Positions 46,270 to 58,685 of a DNA stretch of 64,000 nucleotides are shown piece after piece. Numbering within the stretch: the first letter of the stretch is position 1; every line of letters begins with the position of its first letter. The DNA is taken from positions 124,001 to 188,000 of the forward strand of contig JAURVB010013123.1 of assembly GCA_033002965.1 (NCBI GenBank), written 5' to 3'. The notes beneath the pieces are model-generated. The model did not search any database. It was given only the letters and a program-made list of their open reading frames with translations, and was not told the origin of the DNA. The stretch comes from Piper betle. Its lineage: Eukaryota; Streptophyta; Magnoliopsida; Piperales; Piperaceae. Both the position numbers and the translations under genes were made by a program.

Positions 46270-47953
46270 TTGTCTTCAATGAAATCCACTTGGCCTTCCC
46301 CTTTAGGACAAGGGTCTTTCACATGCACCTGCACCTCCATAAGATGTGTCCTACTTTGTCACAAAAATGACAAGTTGGTGGTCTCCTTGGAGCATGGGAG
46401 GTGGTAACATGTTGGTGTAGCTTCTTCCCTTTCGTTGGGGTATGTCTAAGCTTTTCTTCTCTCCTTGGAGCATGGGGAGATTAGTTTCCCTTGCTTGGAA
46501 CGTATAGAGGCTTCTTTCCTTTAATGGAGTAATCCTTCTTTGAAATGCTAGTCTCTTGTTTGATGTCCTTCCTAAGAGGAATCGAAGTTTTGACATTGTT
46601 GAAGGACTTGTTGAATTCTCCTTCATGGTTGTGTCCCATCAACCCTAATTTGCATAGAGGGCTATTTTATTGTAGAAGCATATTGGTAAGCTTGTGAGAC
46701 CCTCCAAACATCTTGTTGATGTCATTCTCTTTAGTAGCAAATTATTGTTGAAGTTCATCTACTTTGGCCTTTGCTTGCCCAAACACCTCATCCTTGCTTT
46801 TCCAAACTCCTTATCCTTGCTTTTTAGCTCTTGTTGAAGGACATTCTTTTCTAGTGTGATTTCCTCAATTTTCTCTCTACGCTCATTGTTCTTCTTGGCC
46901 ATGTGAATTGTTTCTACATAGAGCTCCTCAAAGACTCTTTTAAAATCTTCCATTTTTTTCGCAATGACTATGAAGTAAGACTCATTTAGGCAATCTTCAC
47001 TTCCTTAATCATCTGAATTTATGGTAGCTTGAAGAACATTCTTCCCCTCAAGATCTTGATCCCTATCTTTCATTGGACATTCATGCATAACATGTCCAAA
47101 ACTTTTGCATTTGTAGCACTAAATCTTATTCTTTGTGTTTTCCTTCTTTTCCTTGATCCTGAGATCACTTTTGACCTCATTTCCTCTTATCTTCTTGATG
47201 TGATGGCTTCAACATATTTCTTGAGGAACCTTTTGAAGTTCCTAGTAATGAGTGTCTTCACCTCATTAGTATCTTCATCTTCTTGTTGCATAAAGATCTT
47301 GAGAGTCAAGTCATTCTTTTTGTTGGTCTCCATCTCCTCCTTGTCCATTTGCAATTTGTGTACATCGATGATGAGATATCCAATAAGCTCCTTCATGGAC
47401 ATGGTGGCAAAGCCTTCAACTTCTTCAATAGTCATCACCTTGGGTTGCCATTCCTTGAGGAGACAGATGAAGTTTGTGGTTGACCTCCGCTTTTCCAATA
47501 GTTTTTTCCCAAGCCCTTTGAGTCCTATAACAATATAATTAAATCTATTACATATTGCATTGATGGTCTCATTATCCTTCATTTTAAATATATCATATAT
47601 ATGAGTGAGGAGGCTAGTCTTGGATTCTTTGACTTGAGATGCCCCCTCATGAGTTACCTCAAAAAGTCCCATATTAAGGGAGATCTTATTGAATTCGGTT
47701 TCATTTAATGCATCATACAAGAGATTCATACCCTTTGCAGTAAAAGTATGAGCTAGTCATTCTTCCTCATTACAAGTATCCCTATTATTAATGAGATCTT
47801 GATGACCACAGAAAATAATCTGCCAAACTTCAAAATTATATTAGAAGATAGAAAAATTCTCATTTTAGTCTTCCAATAGTTATACTTGGATCCATTAAAG
47901 TAGGGTGGTTTTGTTGTGGAGAGCCTTTCCCTTTGCCTTGCCTTGTTGTCCAT
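46270..47953 (-). pseudogene. Copia-3 gag remnant
   Basis: On the minus strand an ATG at 47953 starts a Copia gag: PPYFNGSKYNYWKTKMRIFL near the N terminus, then after a frame change the UBN2/gag core (47729-47187; SLLTHIYDIFKMKDNETI, GLGKKLLEKRRSTTNF, ATMSMKELIGYL). A coiled-coil region (46953-46759) and a zinc knuckle CHFCDKVGHI near 46345-46380 follow. Stops and frameshifts separate these parts, so it is dead. The protein would package element RNA. The 5' LTR and primer binding site lie immediately upstream. Protease, integrase and RT of this copy were not found to the left, so it is truncated near 46250. Confidence 0.85.
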
Positions 47954-47969
47954 TTTGTTCCAAAGAAAA

Positions 47970-47982
47970 GCTCTAATACCAA
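47970..47982 (-). other. Copia-3 primer binding site
   Basis: TTGGTATTAGAGC on the minus strand differs by one base from the usual Copia site TGGTATCAGAGC, which pairs with initiator-Met tRNA. It lies between the 5' LTR end and the gag ATG. Confidence 0.85.
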
Positions 47983-47989
47983 TTAAAGG

Positions 47990-49560
47990 TATCTACATAG
48001 GAGGGAGCTAACTACACACTCAATAAAAAGTTAGATCCTCACGACACTTATACCTTATAATGATCACAAGTGAATAATAAAGTGGAAATGATTTGAACAC
48101 AATATAATATAACAATTAAGTGCAAGAAACAATAGTGCAAGGCAATAAACAAATCAAATGATCATAATCAAATAGGTGGTGTGTGAGGTAGCAAATGATT
48201 AAGGTTACAAAGCCACTTGCTTTGACGAATGGATCAAACCATGCAAGTTACTAAATACCTTTGAACTTAATTCACTTAACTTTCTCGAGTGATCAAGTCA
48301 AACACAAGAGAATTAAGTGAAGTGTGCTAAAACAAGTGCAAACAATTAAAATCAAGCGCACAAAAAGAAGAAGATAAAAGACAAACAATTTTTAAAGATG
48401 TTCCTAGCTAGAACTCATCTCTTCTATCCTACAAAGTCCTTTGGCTGGGTAGGTTCTCGTAGCTTCACTGTGATAGACTACTTGTAAAACTTACAAGCAA
48501 CAAGCTAAGCCTCCTTTACAAGTGCAAAGGAAGGTTTCACTCCTAACACCCTAGGAGCCTTAGCAAGTCTTCCATCTCCAATCCCAAGTGCCAAGAATCC
48601 TTAGCCAATCAGCTTCAAACACCCTTCGAACTCCACCACCTTGAAGCTATCTTCCTTTAGAAGCTCACACCTTGAACCAAAGAGTATCCAAGTCAAGCAC
48701 CTTCTTCTCCAAGTAAGATGCTCTCACGCTCTCCCACACTTAAGGAGATTACAACTAGCTCAAAAAGATTTGAGCTAACCTCACAGATAAAGAACTCTCC
48801 TTCATACACAATCAGGCACATGAGAACACAAGCTAATAGGTAAAACTACTCCTAACACAAGCTTGTCCTTTCAATTTTAATTGAAGAGAGTCTAAGGTTT
48901 AGAATGATAACAAGAGATGTTTAAAACACACTCCCTAATGCCTTACTTATAGGCTTCACAAATGTCTTCTAAAAATAGTAGCCATTGGGCTTTAAACCAT
49001 TCCTTTTTATATTTTTCAATGGCTAGTTTTTTCAACTTTTCTATAACAATCAGTTGTTGAATGATTAATAGAACTTTCATTTAAAACTAGCTACATCAGT
49101 TTTGGCTGTCGAACCAGTGGCCGAAGCTTAGTAGAAGTTTTCTCAACATCTGATTTCTTGCACCATGTCAGCTCTAAGTTCCCAAACTCTAATATGGCTA
49201 CCGAATCATTGATCAAAACTTAGCTGAAGTCCTCCTTTGCTCATTGCCATGTCATCTTTGGATTCCTCTATTTGCTTTGGTTGCCAAACTTTCAATCAAA
49301 AGTATGCCAAACTTTGACACTTCACAACTTCTTTACCAAGTCATAGAGGTCTTCGATTGCTGAACCCTTTACTGAAGGTCAACTAAAAGTTAAACTTCTT
49401 TCTTCCTTAGCCTGCACGTTATATCTTCATTGGCAAAGTCCTGACCGAAGTCTTCACCACTTCAACACTTCATTTATTTCTCTAATCTTGAAATATTAAA
49501 ATAGTAGTTTGGTTTTCAACTCTTGTACTTAGAAAGTTTTAAGATATTATTACATCAAAA
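47990..49560 (-). mobile_element. Copia-3 5' LTR
   Basis: The same LTR type as in Copia-2 and at 57620. The plus-strand border TATCTACATAGG matches TGTCTATATGG at 57620. The other border is uncertain, about 49560. Shared landmarks include the block around AGTCCTTTGG...GTAGGTT (48440) also seen at 38010 and 58048. Confidence 0.65.
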
Positions 49561-50860
49561 CAAGGTTCTACATGATTTGCTTGGACATTAATAAAATTGG
49601 TCTAAAAATAATCTTAAAATTTTTTGGCAATGAGGATTAGTGTTTGCTAGTTAGCAAGGAGATGGGGCACAAAAATGATAATTACTATTCACGGACGTCC
49701 CTGTGGCCTCGTATTGCACTTTCACGTAGGCGATGCCATCCAAGTACGCCCTCATCAGTGATGTTAAGTATAATTAATTTAATACACACATTATTTTTTA
49801 AAATTTAATGAATATGCTATTTAAGACACAACTATAATATAGCTGCCATGGTTTTGGACTAGAGCCAAAAGGGCTCACCGCTCAGACAGGCCCACAAGAT
49901 TTGTGGTTTTCGTTCTCTTTTGGGTATTTTATATTTTTTATTTAAAAGATGAAAAGAAGACACTATGCAAGACCCAACACAAGCACTACTACACTTCGTT
50001 GAAAAAACAACAAATATGAATAATTAAGAAATAAGTGAATAAGCAATTATAAATAATAAATAAATAATTGAGAAATAGTATAAATGACTTAGAGTGGGCA
50101 TAGGGTTGAGTCAATTATATTTCATGGGGAATTAAGTCTAAGTTTCGAGTTTTTAAATTATAATTTGCCTAACGGGTTATATTATTAATAGTCGTCTATT
50201 AGGTTATAATTTTTTTATTACTGAAAATTTTATTTGGCTATCATGTATTTAAATCTAATTGAAAAGGAGGTCACCACAAAATGTTCTCTTTAATCCCACT
50301 CTAATCTTAATTAGTTTTTAAAAGAGAAACCATACGTCACATGTATTCTACTAGATCCTCTACAGTCATTAAAAATTTTACACTATATTAAAATGTTCGC
50401 ATTATATATATATATATATATATTTAAATTATAGTAGTTATTTTTATTAAAAATTAAATATATATATATTATTTTATTTAAAAATAATAAGTAAAACTGT
50501 TTTATTTTATAAATAATTTTATATATTAGTAATAAATTTTGAACGGAACGGGTGGCACGAGTTCCCCAAAAAAAAGACGGTGTCCTCGTTAAAAAGGACA
50601 TTAGTTTTTGTCTTGTTTTTTGGTTTGTCACGAAAGACATTATTGGAGGCGGCGAACGGCGGTGCAAAGTTGCGAACCAGGGTGGGAGGTGGCTAACGGC
50701 GGTGCAAAGTTGCGAACCAGGGTAGAAGGGAAGAATTTTTTTAATTCAGAGTGGACTTAACCACAGTTAAAAGGGCAGTGGTAGGTGGCTTGACTAACAC
50801 GGGGGTTGGTAGGGGTTAGTTGGACCCCCGCCGTATCCCACACATTCAAAAGCATGAAGC

Positions 50861-50891
<31 letters not shown>

Positions 50892-51040
50892 AATGAATCA
50901 AATAAAGCACATCCCCGTGTACAAATATAGAAATGAGGTATCTATCTATATATATACAACTTGTTACTATTCATACACAAGTGCCCGATCGATCTTTATT
51001 TCTCTTGCCATTTCAGTTGTAGAGCCAACCTCTTAGTACC
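49561..51040. other. Intergenic region upstream of the P450 reductase
   Basis: AT-rich, with TA runs at 50404-50421 and 50862-50886. A 40-bp tandem duplication lies at 50647-50726. TATA-like candidates near 50886 (TATTTATATAAATG) and near 50944 (CTATATATATAC) could serve the reductase gene; neither is proven. No gene was recognised. Confidence 0.5.
50647..50726. repeat. 40-bp tandem duplication upstream of CPR
   Basis: Two copies containing AACGGCGGTGCAAAGTTGCG, 40 bp apart, about 350 bp upstream of the reductase start. Confidence 0.95.
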
Positions 51041-51071
51041 ACCAACTCCTTGTCTAGCCGGATCGTCGACC

Positions 51072-54000
51072 ATGGAGTCGAGCTCTTCCATCGACCTCTC
51101 CCCCTCGACCTCGTGGCCGCCATCCTCCAAGGCAAGGCCGACGCCTCCTCCCTTCTCTCCCTTACCCGATCCACTGTCTCCGACGGTAACGGGGACCTCC
51201 TCGTCCTCCTCGCCATCTCCGCCGCCCTCCTCGTCGGCCTCGTCGCCGCCCTCGTGTGGCGCCGCTCCGCCGCCGCCCGGACGGTGGAGCCGCCCAAGCC
51301 TTTGCTGGCGGAGAAGGAGGCGGAGCCGGAGGTGGAGGACGGGAAGAGGAAGGTCACCGTCTTCTTCGGTACTCAGACCGGCACAGCCGAGGGGTTTGCC
51401 AAGGTCGGTCGGCTTTTTATGACGTCTTTTCCATTTTTGTTTGTCATTTTGAGGAAGCTAAGTTTGATTTTTTTCTTTCGTTTGCAGGCGTTCGCGGAGG
51501 AGGCCAGAGCTCGGTACGAGAAAGCGGCTTTTAGAATCCTTGATCTGGTAATATGTCTGTTCTTGGCCTGTTTGCGACCATGTGAATTCTGCGAGTTTTG
51601 AGATCGTTTGGGATTTTTGTGGTGCTTTTTAGGATGATTATGCGGCCGACGATGATGAGTACGAAGAGAAGATGAAGAAGGAGACTTTGGCCTTCTTCTT
51701 CCTAGCGACGTAAATTAGTTAGAATTTTTATTTTCCTACGTTTTTCACCCTTTTTAGGACAATCTACTTTGCCTTGGTCTTATTGGATGGTGGTGGATCT
51801 AATAGGTATGGGGATGGTGAGCCCACCGATAATGCTGCGAGGTTTTACAAGTGGTTTGCGGAGGGGAAAGACAGAGGGAACCTCTTTGAAAACATGCAGT
51901 ATGGAGTATTTGGGCTTGGTAACAGGCAGTACGAGCATTTCAACAAGGTCCGACGGCTAACGATGTTATAGATTCATCACTGAATACTTCTAGTTTTTTT
52001 AGATTGTATACTGATATCTTCTGTTCTGTTTGTTTTTCTTCTTTGCCCGACAGATTGCTAAGGTGGTGGATGAGCTATTAGCCGAGCAGGGTATGCTTGT
52101 ACAGCTCTCCTTTCCTTGTCTGTGTGCGGTTTTTTTTTTAGTTTATTGACTGTGTGGACTAATGATGTGTGTGACTCTGTTTTAACTTAATTATTGTATT
52201 GTGAATGTGCTGATTGATTCACTTACAGCTTTATACTCAGTAGTTCAAAACTTGGAGTGTGGTACTCAAATTATCAGTGTCATATTTTTGATGGAAATAT
52301 TTGTGACTTGGAGCTTGTTGAGCCACTGCGGTCATTATATTTTGATCATTGAACACTGAGCATGATATATTTTAGATTATGGATGACTGCTTGACATTGT
52401 TTTTCCATCTATGGCAACTCATGCAACTAGCTCACAAGGGATCATGCTGCAGTGATTCTTATGTTGTGTGTTTGTGTGTGTGTGTGTGTATACACACACA
52501 CGCACACACACTTTATTAAGGGAAGAAGGTGAATATCCTTAGTTTGAGGTCAACGAACCGTGAGAGTGCAGTTGTTTTTGTATCAAAATTTGTGTTTTCT
52601 TGTTGCAAAATTTCTGTATGTCACAGTGAATCTATTAGACTTGATATTCTGCTTTGGCATTCATCTGAATTATGTTGTGTGTTATTAACTAGTTGATTAT
52701 AAGGATGAGCTTGGATAGTTAAATTCTAACCTGGACAGAGGAAGTTTTGCTGTATTATGTGCCTGTATTTTACTCAAGATGTGTAACTTTTAAAATTAAT
52801 ATAGGGCTATTTAATCCTAAAGGAATGGATAATAGCTGAAAAATGTAAGGCCGCTGAGGGCCATGGAGGCTTTGTACTGTAGTGTTTACTCCAACTTTGT
52901 AGTCCTCCACATAGGAGTGCCATAGCCTTGGTCAAATTTTCTTATCTTTGCTTGGCCATGCTACAGGTGCAAAACGTCTTGTACCTCTTGGACTTGGTGA
53001 TGATGATCAATGCATTGAGGATGACTTTACTGCATGGTACTATAATCTCCATCTCTCTTATACATGCAAAGGAGTATAAATGCTTTAGTAATATTCATAT
53101 TGTGTGCATTTTCTTTCTTAGGCGAGAGTTGATTTGGCCCGAGTTGGATCAATTGCTTTGCAATGAAGATGATGTATCTGGTGCTTCTGCTACGTACACA
53201 GCAGCTATACCAGAATATAGAGTTGTATTTTATGATCATAAAGACTCATGTATTCAAGAAAAGAGGAATGCCAATGGTCATGCTTTGTATGAAATACAGC
53301 ATCCCTGCCTGTATGTTTCTGTGATTTTGTAGTTCTCCATGCTGTCTTCTCATCAGTGCACTCATTGGGTAATGTTTGTGCATTTAGAGCAAATGTTGCT
53401 GTACGGAGGGAGCTTCACACTCCAGCATCAGACAGATCTTGCACTCATCTTGAATTTGATATTTCTGGAATGGGACTTCAGTAAGTTCTGTTTTAAATGT
53501 GTTCAAGTCATTGTATCGATTGCATGACAGAAATATTAATTGTTAACTATTCTCGTTCTCATTATGATGTGATTACTTTTTTTCCTACAGTTATGAAACT
53601 GGAGACCATGTTGGTGTTTATGCTGAAAATTGTATTGAAACTGTGGAGAAGGCTGAATGCCTATTGGGCTTATCACCAGCCACTATCTTCTCCCTCCACA
53701 CGGATCAGGAGGATGGTACACCTCTTAGTGGAAGTTTCTTGCCTCCTCCTTTCCCCTCTCCCTGCAGTTTAAGAACTGCCCTTGCCAAATATGCAGATCT
53801 TCTAAGCTCCCCAAAGAAGGTAAATATGCTTCAGGCCGAACTCTGTGTCAAATGTTTGATTCCTTATGTTTTGTATGCTTTGTTTGTGAAGGCTGCATTG
53901 GTTGCATTAGCATCTTATGCTTCTGAACCTAGCGAGGCCAAGAGATTGCAGGTTCCTTGCATCGCCTTCTGGAAAGGTACTAACATACTTCCAATATATG

Positions 54001-55494
54001 ATTTTGGAATTCAAAAAACATGTGTATAATAATACTATCACATGGAGTGCAGGATGACTATTCTCAATGGATAGTTGCTAATCAGAGAAGCTTATTTGAA
54101 GTCATGGCCGAATTTCCTTCAGCAAAGCCTCCCCTTGGTGTTTTCTTTGGGGCAATTGCTCCTCGTTTGCAACCAAGATATTATTCAATATCCTCTTCTC
54201 CGAAGTAAGATTACTGCAATTTTATTTTACTTGTTTTATTAGTATTTAACCTTTTTATTTTGAATTTCAAAATTTGTTCTTTACAGGATTGCTCCAAATA
54301 GGATTCATGTCACATGTGCGTTAGTTTATGAACCCACACCAACAGGAAGAATTCACAAAGGTGTTTGCTCTACTTGGATGAAGGTAATTTTGCATTTTAT
54401 CTTGTGGAAGGCCAAGACAGCCATTAGATCAATTTTTCTGAACTAATTGTCAGCAAATTCAGATGGGACACAAGTGATACTTCTTTTCTAATACAATACC
54501 CTGATGCAGAATGCAGTACCTCAAGAAGAAAGCTCCAACTGTAGTTCAGCTCCTATATCCATTCGACAATCTAATTTCAAGCTGCCTATGGATACTTCTT
54601 TGCCTGTTATCATGATTGGCCCGGGTACTGGTTTGGCACCTTTCCGGGGGTTTTTTACAGGTCAGCATGCTCTCTTTTTTGGCTTATTCACTTTTACCTC
54701 TCTGTCCACCTTTTCCTCCAATTTTCTATGTAAGTTTGTTTTGCAAAAAGGTCAGTTCACACGAAGTTATTTATTTGTTGAGAACTTCAGGAACGCTTAG
54801 CTTTAAAAGACGCTGGCTTTAGCCTTGGTCCAGCTGTTCTCTTCTTTGGATGCAGAAACCGGAAAATGGTAGACATTTCTTGCCCTTTTCAGTACTTAGC
54901 TAATTGCTGAATGAGTTGTGGAAGAATGTTCCAAATCTGGTTCTATATATGCAGGATTTCATTTATGAAAATGAGCTTAATGAATTTGTTGAGGCGGGAG
55001 TGCTTTCTGATTTGATTGTTGCCTTCTCGCGAGAGGGCCCTACCAAAGAGTATGTTCAACACAAGATGGCAGAGAAGGTGAATTCATGGCATTCAATTTT
55101 TTACTGTAGTTTCTCTTCCATAGGAGAGACTCTTAAGAGGAAAACATATTTTGATGATGGCAGGCCGTGGACATATGGAATATGATCTCTCAAGGGGGCT
55201 ACGTCTATGTATGTGGTGATGCCAAAGGCATGGCCAGGGATGTTCATCGGGCTCTGCACACAATTTTCCAAGAACAGGTTTTTACATACAAAGCTTAAGA
55301 TTTTTTAATTAGCCCTGTTTGACATTTCTTTGCATTATCCGGCTTGGTCTGTCGCGTTATATCTCAAAGTTCTCGTCACCTTATAGTTTGTTGATTTGGA
55401 CTTCTTTTCACAGGGTTCAATGGACAGTTCAAAGGTTGAAAGTTACGTGAAGAATCTCCAAATGGAGGGCAGATACTTGCGCGATGTCTGGTGA
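51072..55494 (+). CDS. NADPH-cytochrome P450 reductase (CPR), with three 1-bp frameshifts
   Basis: The gene transfers electrons from NADPH through FAD and FMN to cytochrome P450s on the ER. Seventeen exons with GT-AG sites: 51072-51403, 51488-51547, 51633-51709, 51806-51947, 52054-52090, 52967-53036, 53122-53310, 53388-53480, 53591-53819, 53892-53976, 54053-54204, 54287-54383, 54510-54660, 54791-54868, 54955-55077, 55164-55277, 55414-55494. About 702 codons once indels are allowed for. Seen in order: a membrane anchor in exon 1; FMN part ([31 protein letters not shown]); FAD part (RYYSISSSP); NADPH part ([22 protein letters not shown]); C-terminal RYLRDVW. Frame breaks: one C too few in the C run at 51101-51105, one G too many at 51951-2 kb equivalent position 53951-53952, one T too many in the T run at 54651-54656. 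Start: the ATG at 51072; a non-ATG frame from 51050 is only the shifted reading. All other exon phases agree exactly. Confidence 0.93.
52464..52512. repeat. (TG)n-(CA)n palindromic microsatellite in CPR intron 5
   Basis: A TG run passes through TATA into a CA run (TGTGTATACACA at the centre), so the tract can fold on itself. Confidence 0.95.
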
Positions 55495-56127
55495 AGGGTG
55501 CCTAGTTACATGAAAGGCCACACTGGACTACAACCATATTTGCCGGCGAGGCATTTTTTGCTGCTGCTGCCGACACCCGTCAGCGTAATCAGAAACAATT
55601 TTATTTAGATAACCTTATTCTTTGACCCCGTGATGAAGGGTCTTCTTTGTGTATTATATAATATATGCCCTATTTATATAGGAAGTTTTGGGAACATTCA
55701 CTTTGCTTAAAAGGCTGTATGCAAACTTTAATTTGATAATTGCGAGTGCACACGAACTTTGTGATGGCATCTAGCGAGGGATAAGAATTTTGATGACGTG
55801 TTTCAGTGGGCTTATTGTGTTGGCATGATGATATAGTTGTTATTCTTATTATTACTATTGAACGAAACAAGGTCAGGCAAGAGCCACCCTGACAAAGCAC
55901 ACTAGTTTGGTACGTAGCTGGGGAATATGGATAATTCTCTTCGCTTTTGATCTAAGCTACAGATATGTTCAGATGTTTTATTGGTGTTATGTTTCTCTTT
56001 TTTGAAGCAAACCAGAACATATTAAGTTAAACCAGAGAACAAACTGCAAGCTTGCATAGAACAATCTGTGCATGGAACGATCATATCGTTTGCCTATGAC
56101 TTATTTTCCCCCATCTCAATCTCATTG
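55495..56127 (+). other. CPR 3' flank
   Basis: Probable 3' UTR to about 55700 (candidate polyadenylation region around 55650), then unassigned sequence. No other gene seen. Confidence 0.4.
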
Positions 56128-56625
56128 CCGGGTGAGCACCGAACCCAAACCGAATTAATCTAACTCCACTTGGTCTCTGGATTTTGCCACTGAGCCCGAG
56201 CCAAATTATTTTGGTTAATTCAGTTCAGTAGCTGAATAACCAAATTGCACTATATAAATTATAAAAAATGATTAATTATTTAATTAATTTTATATTATTA
56301 TTTTAGTGAACATAACCATTTAATAAGTAATTTTATTTATATATAATTATATATCATATTAAATAAACAAAATTTAATCATATAAATATCATAATTTCAC
56401 GTTAATTAGGAAAAAAATATAAATTTTTGATTTTTTTAACTTTTGTCTAATTTAGTTATTTTGGTTTAGTTCGGCTTTGACAAGAAATATCAAAATATAC
56501 TCCGGTTGTCATTCGGCCCAATCGAAAACCAAACCGAATTATTTCATAACCAAACCACATTATTAATTTTGGGTTTGGTTCGATTCAGTTTTTAGATTTT
56601 ACCAAATTATGTTCACCCCTAGTCT
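56128..56625. mobile_element. Possible small terminal-inverted-repeat element
   Basis: Left border GGGTGAGCACCGAACC, right border TGTTCACCCC, roughly inverted copies; the interior is AT-rich with AACCGAA-type words near both ends. The same GGGGTGAGCA start occurs at 42926. No clear target duplication. The hAT-like label is only a guess. Confidence 0.4.
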
Positions 56626-57600
56626 CGTAGCAAAATAAACTTAAATTTCTTACAACAAATAATAAGCATTCTATCTAAAAAGAGGTAAAAAGGAGTAGTT
56701 GACTAAGAATTTTCTTAGATTACTTGCAAGGCTATCTAACAAAAATGGATAAAATAGGCGAAATTTGGCGCTATAGGATTTGCCGGCCATTGTTAATCTA
56801 TTTTTAAGAATGAACTCAATTTTTCATTCGTTTGTTAATTGATATGACATGTTACATTATTTTCTTATGGACTTTAGTTAAAGTCTAATTAACTTGTGAC
56901 AACACTAATTTTTCATGAGCACTAATAACATGTCACCAAGGCCGCCACTTTTGTATCTCTAACATGCATGCAAACGCAAAGAGAAAATAAATAACAAGAG
57001 CCGATTATCCATTTAATTACTATATCTATTACCAATCATACGTCCATACATCAATAAAAATATATCCATCTTAGTACCATCTTACCACAAAGTATAAAAC
57101 TCTTATCCTAAATGCAAATATAGCAAAATAAGTAACAAGCCCCTAATCGTTGAGTATCTTCATCCTTTCGCTCTTAGAGTCTTTTTATACCTGTGTACAA
57201 AGATAACTTTTTCTACTCAGTACCCATAGTTAAGTGTTGAGTTCCTCTACTTGCATATGTAATAAACAATAGTAAGCAAAATAAAATTAAATTGCGTGTC
57301 AATTTGACTCGAAGGAAAATCGATTCGATAAATCATCATTGATAAGCTTGTACATGAACTGAACTGAAACATAGCTTTAAACATAGCATTAATTATAACA
57401 TTAAACATAACTACTCACATGACATCTATGAAAAGCTGATTAACTTCTACCCATGAGACTTAACTGATGAGTTGTGATAGGTTAACCTAAAATCTGATAA
57501 AAACATGAAAATCCCATCTTACTATCTTGTTAACTTGATTTACTATGGCTAACTTGAACTGGCATGAATTATTTGAAAACACGAAAGAAGACTGAGTTAA
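56626..57600. other. Unassigned AT-rich sequence
   Basis: No coding frame, RNA or repeat could be supported. Confidence 0.45.
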
Positions 57601-58109
57601 CTACCACCCATGTTGAAGGTGTCTATATGGTAGAGAGCAAACTACAAATCACTTAGCAAATAAGTTAGATCCCATAATACGTAAACCCTTATAAAGATCA
57701 CAAGTAGGCAATTAGCAAAAACAATTTAAGCCCAATAAAAGACAACCAATAAGCAAAAGAGATAAACAAGGCAATAAAATAAACATAAATAAGTGTGGTG
57801 TGTGAGGCAACCCAAGTTCAAACTCAAAAAGTTACTTGTTTTGGCGAATTAATCAAATTATTTAAGTTATTAAGTACCTTTGATCTTGATTCACTTAGTT
57901 CTCTAAAGCGAACAAGTCAAACACACGAGAATTAAGTAAAGTGTGTAAAGATGTGAAACTCAATTAAAATAAGACATACAAAAGAGAAGGGAAGAGAGAA
58001 TGCACAAGGATTCTTAAAGAGGTTTCCAACTAATACTCCTCTCTTCTAACCACAAGTCATTTGGTTAGGTAGGTTTTCTTAATGTCACTATGGCAACTAA
58101 CTTATACAC

Positions 58110-58685
58110 ATATATAATAATTTAACAATTCATAATATAAATATATTAAAATTAGGTATTGATGTTATTTTGATATTATTCTGTGTATTATAGTTTATGA
58201 TATTTTTAAATATTTTTTAAGATTTTTTTAAATTATTTAGAATTAATTATTATTTTTGACTCGAGTTAGACTCGAGTCAACTTTTAATTACGAGAATGCC
58301 ACCCTCCCCTCTTTACCCCCGCCGGCGGCGAGCTCGGAGTCGGGGACGCACGGCGGAGGCGGAAACGGGGCGGCGACGTGGTCGGACGGCCGTGGCGTGG
58401 TCGGACGGCCGTGGCGGAGCTGAGGGCGAAAGCGGAGCGGAGGGCGGCGACCCCGGAGTCAGGGACGCACGGCGGAGGCGGAAACGGGGCGGCGGCATGA
58501 TCGGACGGCCGTGGCGTGGTCAGACGGCCGTGGCGTGGTCGGACGGCCGTGGCGGAGCTGAGGGCGGAAGCGGAGCGGAGGGCGGCGGAGCGAGCGCGAC
58601 GGCGGAAGCGGGGAGGTTTTTAAAAGCCAAATTACCATTTTACCCATGCTTAATTAATTTAATTAAAATCAGACCTAGGGTACTT
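58110..58685. mobile_element. Insert with palindrome and GC-rich tandem repeats
   Basis: An AT-rich left part leads to GACTCGAGT...GACTCGAGTC (58258-58279), then to a GC-rich block (58300-58615) and back to AT-rich sequence. ACTTATA on the left and ACTTACA on the right may be the target duplication. The palindrome followed by TTACGA and TGCCACC is also seen in family 1 LTRs and in the fold-back element. The open frames on both strands of the GC-rich block are judged non-coding. Confidence 0.5.
58336..58587. repeat. GC-rich tandem repeat, two units of about 120-130 bp
   Basis: Two copies beginning GAGTC(G/A)GGGACGCACGGCG; each holds two or three copies of a 19-20-bp subunit GTGGTCGGACGGCCGTGGC. 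Confidence 0.9.

Noticed and set aside
51050..51071. Earlier start for CPR in the frame of the anchor
   Set aside because: No ATG there; the in-context ATG at 51072 gives a CPR-like N terminus if one C is missing downstream.
51013..51357. Minus-strand open frame over CPR exon 1
   Set aside because: Shadow of the GC-rich coding exon.
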